Positions 34,639 to 40,064 of a stretch of 40,064 nucleotides of DNA are shown here, piece after piece. Location of the stretch: positions 1-40,064 of the forward strand of contig JAJYSL010000014.1 of assembly GCA_021793595.1 (NCBI GenBank), given 5' to 3'. How positions within the stretch are numbered: position 1 is the first letter of the stretch; each line of letters begins with the position of its first letter. This DNA is from Acidobacteriota bacterium (GTDB taxonomy: Bacteria; Acidobacteriota; Terriglobia; Terriglobales; Acidobacteriaceae). The position numbers were made by a program, and so were the translations under genes. Under the pieces are notes generated by a model. It did no database searches. It saw only the letters and a program-made list of their open reading frames with translations, and was not told the DNA's origin.

Positions 34639-35277
34639 CTATTCTGCTTCGATATCAGAGGCTGTTTTGCGGGCCCGATTGCGGCGTCGGCGAAATATTT
34701 CATAGAGCAGGAACGCCGTGACCGCAAGCGAAAACAGAGTGAGGAGCAATATGGAATGCAGCCCCATCCAAGTTAAAATTTCCGGTCCGAAGTAGACGAC
34801 CAAGATGGCTAACACGAGGTAGTGCACCGCCCGGCCAGCAAACACGGCGACCATGTACGGGACCACGCGCATCTCAAAAACACCCGCTCCAAAAGCGAAC
34901 AATTTGAAGGGAAATGGCGGAGGCATGGCCGCCGGTACCAGCACGGCCAGCCAGTGATGGCGGTCAAAACGCGCCCGCATCTTGTCATACTTTGCCTGCG
35001 AAGTCCGCTTCAGCAGCACATACTCGCCGCCGGTGCGGCCAATGTAAAACGGCACCAGCGCTCCTATTGCGGAACCGAGCGCGCCCATGATGGCATAGAT
35101 CCAGAAGTAGCCTCGATTGCTCCACACATACCCTGCAATGATCAAGTCCATGGGAATGGCGATCGAGCTGGAATCGATGACCGCAAGCACGCCCACGCCC
35201 AGGAAGCCCAGGGGCTTGAGGAACAGCAACAGCGCCATTTTCCAGTGGAGAAGATGCGACCAGAGTTTGTGTATCAT
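34639..35277 (-). CDS. VTT-domain (DedA/YqaA-like) membrane protein
   Basis: 212 residues with about five hydrophobic segments. LDxxxIAIPMDLIIAGYVWSNRG (here from VLAVIDSSSIAIP) and YAIMGALGSAIGALVPFYIGRTGGE carry the G-x-x-x-G-x-x-x-G-Y-x-x-G-R-like block of VTT proteins. VPAAMPPPFPFKLFAFGAGVF is the second reentrant loop with its Pro/Phe motif. Family members are linked to lipid scrambling or proton-dependent transport. A charged Arg-rich tail follows the last helix. It lies downstream of the MogA/MoaB gene on the same strand, with an 88-base spacer. Confidence 0.87.
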   Translation of the reverse strand: MIHKLWSHLLHWKMALLLFLKPLGFLGVGVLAVIDSSSIAIPMDLIIAGYVWSNRGYFWIYAIMGALGSAIGALVPFYIGRTGGEYVLLKRTSQAKYDKMRARFDRHHWLAVLVPAAMPPPFPFKLFAFGAGVFEMRVVPYMVAVFAGRAVHYLVLAILVVYFGPEILTWMGLHSILLLTLFSLAVTAFLLYEIFRRRRNRARKTASDIEAE

Positions 35278-35343
35278 TGGCTATTTAAGAAAAGTCTCAA
35301 AAAGGGGCGTCTATTTATCGTACAGGGACTTTCCGCGGCGTCC

Positions 35344-35366
35344 GAAACTACGTCTGGCGTAGTTTC
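35344..35366. repeat. Perfect 9-bp inverted repeat at the MogA/MoaB gene stop
   Basis: GAAACTACG (35344-35352), loop TCTGG, CGTAGTTTC (35358-35366). The last base is part of the stop codon at 35366-35368. In the plus direction it is followed by TATTTATTTT, resembling an intrinsic terminator facing toward the MogA/MoaB gene; in the gene's own direction no T run follows. Confidence 0.5.
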
Positions 35367-35866
35367 TATTTATTTTCGGATGCATGGCCGGGCTCCAGGT
35401 GTTCTGTATCCCCGGACAAGAGCGCCAGCGCGTGTTGGATAAGCGGGAGCACCGCCTCCAGCGATGTGACGGCGGCCCGTGGACTCCCCGGAACATTTAC
35501 GACCAGCGTAGTGCCGAGGGTTCCTGAGATGGCGCGACTCATGGGGGCAAGCAGAGTCTCCTTCAACCCTTCACGACGCATGTGCTCGCCAAATCCGTCG
35601 AGTATGCGGTCGCAGACCTGCCGAGTTGCTTCCGGTGTGACGTCGCGGAGCGCGATACCGGTGCCGCCTGTCGTGACCACCAGTGGCGCGCGGGCGGCTT
35701 GCCTGCGAATTTCGGCTGCAATCAGGGTTGCGTCATCGGGAACGACGGTGTTCTGTTCAATCGAGAAACCGGCTTGCTGCAGGCGAGACACGACTTTCGG
35801 GCCGGAGCGGTCGACCCGAAGCCCTTGAAAACACGAGTCGCTGACGGTAATGACGAGAGCCTTCAC
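35366..35866 (-). CDS. MogA/MoaB family molybdenum cofactor protein
   Basis: 166 residues from GTG 35866 (VKALVITVSDS, the usual family start); TTG 35887 is in frame but lacks a ribosome-binding site, while GGAGGG lies 13 bases before the GTG. The molybdopterin-binding block VVTTGGTGIALRDVTPEA holds the GGTG motif, and MSRAISGTLG plus VNVPGSPRAAVTSLEAV follow. Family members adenylylate molybdopterin (MogA) or have a structural role (MoaB); this sequence could be either. No other cofactor gene is near. Divergent from the TonB-like gene. Confidence 0.88.
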   Translation of the reverse strand: MKALVITVSDSCFQGLRVDRSGPKVVSRLQQAGFSIEQNTVVPDDATLIAAEIRRQAARAPLVVTTGGTGIALRDVTPEATRQVCDRILDGFGEHMRREGLKETLLAPMSRAISGTLGTTLVVNVPGSPRAAVTSLEAVLPLIQHALALLSGDTEHLEPGHASENK

Positions 35867-35966
35867 AGCTGCGATTTTACCCTCCAAAGATCAATTTTTG
35901 GCGCAAGAATAGACGTTTGACGGGACGCGAAAGCGCCAAAGAATGAGACAATGGACGGAGGACGCA

Positions 35967-36122
35967 ATGTCGATACTGGCAAGTCGCAGGCAAACTACAG
36001 TAGGATCAGTGTCGTCTACTTTTGATGGCCGCAATCGAAACACCCCCGAGTCCGCCAGAGAAGCCAATCGAACCCAAGTTCGATCGTTTGCGGACACGTT
36101 ACGAATCTCACTCACCTCATGA
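35967..36122 (+). CDS. Possible short upstream ORF overlapping the TonB-like gene start
   Basis: 51 codons from ATG 35967, with GGAGG (35957-35961) five bases upstream, the best ribosome-binding site in this spacer. It runs 98 bases into the TonB-like gene in another frame (+1 relative) and ends at TGA 36120-36122. The peptide is Arg/Ser/Thr-rich with no domain. Ribosomes ending here could re-initiate poorly on the downstream gene, whose own start lacks a site. It may equally be coincidence or a sign that the downstream start is misplaced. Confidence 0.3.
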   Translation: MSILASRRQTTVGSVSSTFDGRNRNTPESAREANRTQVRSFADTLRISLTS

Positions 36123-37167
36123 GTTGCTCGATGTTATCGACGCTCTGGAGGGGGAGCGGTTGTCCGCCCGCGTGCGGGAGGCCATTTGGGTTTCCCTCAT
36201 CTTCCATCTCCTTGTTTTCTGGTGGATTTTCTACGGTCCGAAGCTGAAGATATTTCGACCCGCCACAGTGGTCAACACCATGCCATTGATAAAGGAAAAG
36301 GCTCCAGAGAACGTGTATCTGGATATGCCGCCGGATCTGATCAAGAAACCGCCGCCAAGGCCCACCAACATAATTTCGGATCAGAATCATACTGCGCAAA
36401 CGAAGAATCCGACGCAGGACCAAAAAACGATCGAGCAGTTGCAGGCCATGCGACGTGCGGGTCGACCCTCGCCACCGCCGCAGCCCCAGCAAAGAGCGCA
36501 ACAGCCGCAGCAGCCGGCCGCTCGCCCGCAGCAGCGGACCCCGCAGCGAGAACAGGCCCGTGCTACACCGCCTGCTCCGCCGGAGCATCGTCCTGTGCAA
36601 TCGCTTCCGTCCGCGCCGAGTGCAACCCAGTCCGCGATGCAGCGGCAGGAGACCCCGCGCCAGCAAGCGATGACGGCTAAAAATCAAGCAACGAGCCAGC
36701 CCAACATGTCTGTCGGCGACCTGATTCGACAGGCGGAACGCAATGCGGCGCGCTCCAATGGCGATGGTGGGGATAATGGCGAGAATGCGCCGATCGCGCA
36801 TCCAGGTGTCGCGTCTGGAGTGGAAGTTTTAAGCGACACGATGGGGGTTGATTTCGGGCCCTATCTTCATCAGGTGGTACAGATGACGCAGTCCAGCTGG
36901 GATTTGCTGATCCCCGAGGCAGCCCGTCCGCCTCTGTTGAAGCAAGGCACGGTGGCGATTCAATTCATGATTATGCCCGATGGCAGCATCAAACAGATGC
37001 AGTTGGTTCGGCCGTCGGGAGATGTATCTCTCGATCGCGCCGCGTGGGGCGGAATCACCGGAGCAGGACCGTTTCCGCCGTTGCCGAAGCAGTTCAAGGG
37101 ACCGTACCTGGCCTTGCGTTTTTACTTCCTCTATAACGAACAAACCGGACAATACACCCGGCAATGA
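36025..37167 (+). CDS. TonB-like energy transducer protein
   Basis: 380 residues from ATG 36025 (TTG 36022 directly before it is also possible). A cytoplasmic segment of about 55 residues precedes one membrane helix (VSLIFHLLVFWWIFYG). Next comes a long Pro/Gln-rich periplasmic stretch (about 105-215), typical of TonB proteins. The C-terminal domain has QGTVAIQFMIMPDGSIKQMQLVRPSG and DRAAWGGITGAGPFPPLP, matching the TonB C-terminal fold. The cytoplasmic part (KFDRLRTRYESHSPHELLDVID) is longer than in classical TonB. No ExbB/ExbD genes are in the window. The stop overlaps the next small gene as ATGA. Confidence 0.85.
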   Translation: MAAIETPPSPPEKPIEPKFDRLRTRYESHSPHELLDVIDALEGERLSARVREAIWVSLIFHLLVFWWIFYGPKLKIFRPATVVNTMPLIKEKAPENVYLDMPPDLIKKPPPRPTNIISDQNHTAQTKNPTQDQKTIEQLQAMRRAGRPSPPPQPQQRAQQPQQPAARPQQRTPQREQARATPPAPPEHRPVQSLPSAPSATQSAMQRQETPRQQAMTAKNQATSQPNMSVGDLIRQAERNAARSNGDGGDNGENAPIAHPGVASGVEVLSDTMGVDFGPYLHQVVQMTQSSWDLLIPEAARPPLLKQGTVAIQFMIMPDGSIKQMQLVRPSGDVSLDRAAWGGITGAGPFPPLPKQFKGPYLALRFYFLYNEQTGQYTRQ

Positions 37168-37304
37168 TCGCTCCAGAAGAAGCCGCGCTGCGACGTCGCC
37201 AGGCGATGGGCTTGGTATGGATCGCGCTGGCGGTGATTCTGTTAAGCGCGATTCGCGCTGGGTGGCATGCCGTCGTTCTGGCCCGATGGTGGAACCTGTG
37301 GTAG
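37164..37304 (+). CDS. 46-residue membrane protein coupled to the TonB-like gene
   Basis: A short gene that length filters would miss. Its ATG overlaps the preceding TGA (ATGA). The protein has an acidic/basic start (MIAPEEAALRRRQ), one hydrophobic helix (AMGLVWIALAVILLSAI) and a Trp-rich end (RWWNLW). The positive residues before the helix predict an inside N-terminus. The coupling and the clean helix support a real gene, perhaps a small partner of the TonB-like protein. It ends 67 bases before the miaA start and overlaps nothing else on this strand. Confidence 0.65.
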   Translation: MIAPEEAALRRRQAMGLVWIALAVILLSAIRAGWHAVVLARWWNLW

Positions 37305-37371
37305 CCCTTCCCTTGCCTGCCGGACGTGGAATCAGTGTGGGAATTTTGACAGAGGAAGTTTGCGCGGAACG

Positions 37372-38382
37372 ATGGACGGCGCAAATCTACAAAGCAAGTT
37401 GAAAAATTGCAGCTATCCGCTTGTGGTGTTGCACGGAGCGACTGCGAGCGGGAAAACCTCGCTTGCGATCCAACTGGCACTGCGATTTTCAGGCGAAGTC
37501 GTCAGCTGCGACTCGGTGGCCGTCTATCGCGAACTGGAAATTGGCGCCGCGAAGCCTTCGCAGGAACAGCGTGCCCTGGTTCCCCATCACATGCTGGACA
37601 CGGTCTGGCCGAACCAGCCATACACGGCTGGGGATTATGCTCGCGACGCGCGCGCCAGTCTTGCCGGCATTAAATCCCGCGGAAAGCTGCCCATTGTTGC
37701 CGGCGGAACTGGTCTTTATCTGCGAGCGCTGATCGACGGGTTGTTTCCGGGGCCAACGCGATTTGAGGGGCTGCGTGTGCGGCTGCGCGAAATGGAGCAG
37801 GAGCGCGGCAGCAGGTATCTGGCGCGAATTTTGCAGCGGCTGGATCCTGTCTCGGCGTCACGCATTCATCCCAACGACGCGCCCAAGCTGGTGCGTGCGA
37901 TCGAGGTGACCTTGGCTTCTCAGCAACGAATGTCGACGCTGTGGGAAGCTGGGCGCGATCCGCTGCAGGGCTTTCGGATCCTGAGACTGGGGCTCGACCC
38001 ACCGCGAGCCGCCCTGTACGCGCGTATCAATCAGCGGGCGGCGGCGATGTTTTCCGACGGATTGGTTGAGGAGACGGAACATTTGCTGGCCCGTTACGGC
38101 CAGGATAGCCGTCCGCTTTTGTCCCTGGGATACAAGCAGGCCGGAATGCTGCTGCGCGGAGACCTTTCCATGCAGGATGCAATTAGTTCGACGCAGCAAG
38201 GGCACCGCAACTATGCCAAGCGGCAGGCAACTTGGTTTCGACGCGAGTCCGACGTGCATTGGCTGGATGGATTCGGAGACGACCCCGACATCGCACAGAA
38301 AGCTTTGGTGCACGTGGAACATCTTATGAGCCAACGCGGGGAAGCGCACGGTGATCTGAAGTCTTCGCTATCTGGGGAATAA
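37372..38382 (+). CDS. miaA: tRNA dimethylallyltransferase
   Basis: 336 residues from ATG 37372; a longer in-frame reading from 37267 would overlap the small membrane gene. P-loop GATASGKT is at residues 22-29. VVSCDSVAVYRELEIGAAKPS, with the DS(A/V)xxY block, HHMLD, PIVAGGTGLYLRAL and the late SLGYKQ and RNYAKRQATWFRR blocks match MiaA. It prenylates A37 of tRNAs reading U-starting codons. GAGGAAG lies 13 bases before the ATG. The stop codon abuts the shared terminator. hfq, the common downstream neighbour, is absent. Confidence 0.96.
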   Translation: MDGANLQSKLKNCSYPLVVLHGATASGKTSLAIQLALRFSGEVVSCDSVAVYRELEIGAAKPSQEQRALVPHHMLDTVWPNQPYTAGDYARDARASLAGIKSRGKLPIVAGGTGLYLRALIDGLFPGPTRFEGLRVRLREMEQERGSRYLARILQRLDPVSASRIHPNDAPKLVRAIEVTLASQQRMSTLWEAGRDPLQGFRILRLGLDPPRAALYARINQRAAAMFSDGLVEETEHLLARYGQDSRPLLSLGYKQAGMLLRGDLSMQDAISSTQQGHRNYAKRQATWFRRESDVHWLDGFGDDPDIAQKALVHVEHLMSQRGEAHGDLKSSLSGE

Positions 38383-38412
38383 AAAAGGCCGCTCGGAAGA
38401 GCAGCCTTTTTT
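38381..38412. terminator. Bidirectional intrinsic terminator between miaA and rpoD
   Basis: AAAAAAGGCCGCTC, loop GGAA, GAGCAGCCTTTTTT: a stem of about 13 pairs with one C/A mismatch, an A run on one side and a T run on the other. It can end both miaA (plus) and rpoD (minus) transcripts, which converge here. Its first bases overlap the miaA stop codon. Confidence 0.9.
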
Positions 38413-38433
38413 CTTGTAGTGAAATGAAGCAGA

Positions 38434-40064
38434 TCAGGCTTCGCGCACGCCGTCGAGAAAGGCGCGCAATTTACGCGAACGCGAAGGATGACGCAGCTTA
38501 CGCAGCGCCTTAGCTTCTATCTGGCGAATGCGCTCGCGGGTCACCTGGAAGCTTTGTCCAACTTCTTCGAGCGTGTGCTCGGAACCGTCTTCCAGACCGA
38601 ACCGCATCTTGATGACGCGTTCTTCGCGCGGCGTCAGGGTGCGCAGCACCTGTGCTGTATAGTCCTTCAGATTGACGCTGATGACGGCATCCGAAGGCGA
38701 AACGGCCTGGTGATCTTCAATGAAATCTCCCAGGTGCGAATCCTCTTCTTCGCCAATCGGTGTTTCCAGCGAGATCGGTTCCTGCGCAATCTTCAACACC
38801 TTGCGAACCTTGGCGACAGGAATATCCATGCGCTTGGCAATCTCTTCCGAGGTTGGCTCGCGCCCAAGCTCCTGCACCAGCTGACGCGACGTGCGGATCA
38901 GCTTGTTGATGGTTTCAATCATGTGTACCGGGATGCGGATGGTGCGTGCCTGGTCCGCAATGGCGCGCGTAATCGCCTGGCGAATCCACCAGGTGGCGTA
39001 GGTAGAAAATTTGTATCCGCGGCGGTACTCGAACTTGTCGACCGCCTTCATCAGGCCGATGTTGCCTTCCTGAATCAGGTCGAGGAACTGTAATCCGCGG
39101 TTGGTATATTTCTTGGCAATCGAGACCACCAGGCGCAGGTTAGCTTCAATCAGTTCGCGCTTGGCCTGCTCGGCATCCATGTCGCCCTGGATCATTTCGC
39201 GCTGAGTGCGTTTCAGCTCCGCAACTGAGACCCCTGCCTCGACTTCCAGTTTTTCCAGATCGCCCTTGCAATTGCGCTGCTGACGGCGATACTCCTTGCG
39301 CATTTCCTCGCTTTTCGACTGTTCGTGCTTCTGTTCCAGGGTACGAATCTGGCGATCCAGCGCGCGCATGGCGTCGACCGTCTTGTTCACCTTGTCGAGC
39401 AGCCGCTTGCGTTCCGCGTTGGTATATTTCAGATCGCGAATGACGCGGGAAACCAGCACCAGCTCGCGTCCAATCGCCCAGCGCGTGCGACGATGTTCTT
39501 TTGCTTTGCCCTTGTCCTTGGCGGAGATGCCTTCCAGCTTCTCGCGCAGTTGCTGGGCTTTTTTGTAGTGCTTGACCAGGGTGTCAATTGCGGTAGTTGT
39601 GACCTTGGTGCGTGCCTGCAGAATTTCTTCGGTGAGCTCTTCTTCATCGAAGGTGACCACTTCCTTAATGCTGCGTACGCCGCGCTTCAGATCTTCGCCC
39701 AGCGCGATAATTTCGCGGGTGACGATCGAGGAGCGCGAGATGGCTTTCATCACGCGCATCTGGCCGCGTTCAATCCGCTTGGCGATTTCCACTTCACCTT
39801 CGCGGGTCAGCAGCGGAACCGTTCCCATTTCGCGCAGGTACATGCGGACAGGGTCGTTGGTCTTCTCCATCGCGCCAGGAGTCAGATCCAGTTCGACGTC
39901 TTCGCTGTCTTCGCTGTCCAGTTCGTCGTGTTCGGCAGCCAGCTTGGGTTGATCTTCAAGCAGATCAATCCCCTGCGTCCCGATGGTGGTCATCAGGTCA
40001 TCCAGATCGTCTGCGGAATTGACCTCGCCGGGGATCAGGTCATTCACTTCACCAAAGGTCAGGT
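38434..40064 (-). CDS. rpoD: Primary sigma factor RpoD (5' end outside window)
   Basis: The frame stays open to the right edge: before the GTG at 40047 the codons read LTFGE, and the whole start [14 protein letters not shown]...[11 protein letters not shown] is sigma region 1.1, so the true start lies outside. Region 1.2 has [30 protein letters not shown] long charged non-conserved region follows. Region 2 has [55 protein letters not shown], cited by its blocks QEGNIGLM and YATWWIRQA. Region 3 has TINKLIR. Region 4 has [13 protein letters not shown] and [18 protein letters not shown]. It is the housekeeping sigma factor. Confidence 0.97.
   Translation of the reverse strand, partial: LTFGEVNDLIPGEVNSADDLDDLMTTIGTQGIDLLEDQPKLAAEHDELDSEDSEDVELDLTPGAMEKTNDPVRMYLREMGTVPLLTREGEVEIAKRIERGQMRVMKAISRSSIVTREIIALGEDLKRGVRSIKEVVTFDEEELTEEILQARTKVTTTAIDTLVKHYKKAQQLREKLEGISAKDKGKAKEHRRTRWAIGRELVLVSRVIRDLKYTNAERKRLLDKVNKTVDAMRALDRQIRTLEQKHEQSKSEEMRKEYRRQQRNCKGDLEKLEVEAGVSVAELKRTQREMIQGDMDAEQAKRELIEANLRLVVSIAKKYTNRGLQFLDLIQEGNIGLMKAVDKFEYRRGYKFSTYATWWIRQAITRAIADQARTIRIPVHMIETINKLIRTSRQLVQELGREPTSEEIAKRMDIPVAKVRKVLKIAQEPISLETPIGEEEDSHLGDFIEDHQAVSPSDAVISVNLKDYTAQVLRTLTPREERVIKMRFGLEDGSEHTLEEVGQSFQVTRERIRQIEAKALRKLRHPSRSRKLRAFLDGVREA

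Noticed and set aside
35916..35945. TTGACG as the -35 of a TonB-like gene promoter
   Set aside because: No acceptable -10 lies 16-18 bases downstream.

Overview
The window looks like a chromosomal segment of an Acidobacteriota bacterium, probably class Terriglobia. This is an inference from the mix of protein families: DUF2911 and DUF885 proteins, a signal peptidase I pair next to RNase III, a TonB-like protein followed by a tiny membrane protein and miaA, and a sulfur-type DsrE/binding-protein/diheme-cytochrome set. Base and codon use look even throughout. I saw no tRNA, rRNA, CRISPR array, prophage or insertion sequence. Most of the window is housekeeping chromosome.

Region by region. 1-582 (minus) is a secreted protein made of 45-residue repeats that runs off the left edge. 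760-3579 (minus) is an AAA+ ATPase/VWA pair. 3759-4833 (minus) holds a LON-domain protein and a small TPR protein. 5042-10160 (plus) holds an acyl-CoA thioesterase, the Mrp Fe-S carrier ATPase and mfd. 10161-12630 is a divergent DUF2911/DUF885 secreted pair. 12796-14822 (plus) holds galU, a Bcp-type peroxiredoxin and a 3-methyladenine DNA glycosylase. 14772-17749 (minus) holds panC, panB and an MpaB-family protein, followed by a decayed fragment of a second panB at 17916-18015. 18320-20665 (plus) holds an unnamed secreted protein and a class 1 isoprenoid-type enzyme. 20979-23413 (plus) is a compact three-gene set of exported proteins: a Tat-type DsrE-like protein, a periplasmic binding protein and a TsdA-like diheme cytochrome c. 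23560-24450 (minus) is an orphan OppD/DppD-like ABC ATPase. 24579-28994 (plus) holds a GNAT acetyltransferase, dnaG and a secreted TPR protein. 29167-34621 (plus) is a tight group of rnc, two signal peptidase I genes and an AsmA-like protein. 34639-35866 (minus) holds a VTT/DedA-like membrane protein and a MogA/MoaB protein. 36025-38382 (plus) holds a TonB-like protein, a 46-residue membrane protein and miaA, ending in a bidirectional terminator shared with the convergent rpoD, which runs off the right edge.

How the genes work together. PanB and PanC are consecutive enzymes of pantothenate synthesis. Mfd, the DNA glycosylase, DnaG and RpoD serve repair, replication and transcription. Signal peptidases would process the many exported proteins seen here. 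The three-gene set at 20979-23413 is the best candidate for a little-described system: exported sulfur-carrier-like, ligand-binding and thiosulfate-dehydrogenase-like proteins, two of them translationally coupled. The most overlooked gene is the repeat protein at 1-582, which is open at the edge and has no stop codon in the window. All functional statements rest on reading motifs by eye; no database search was possible.
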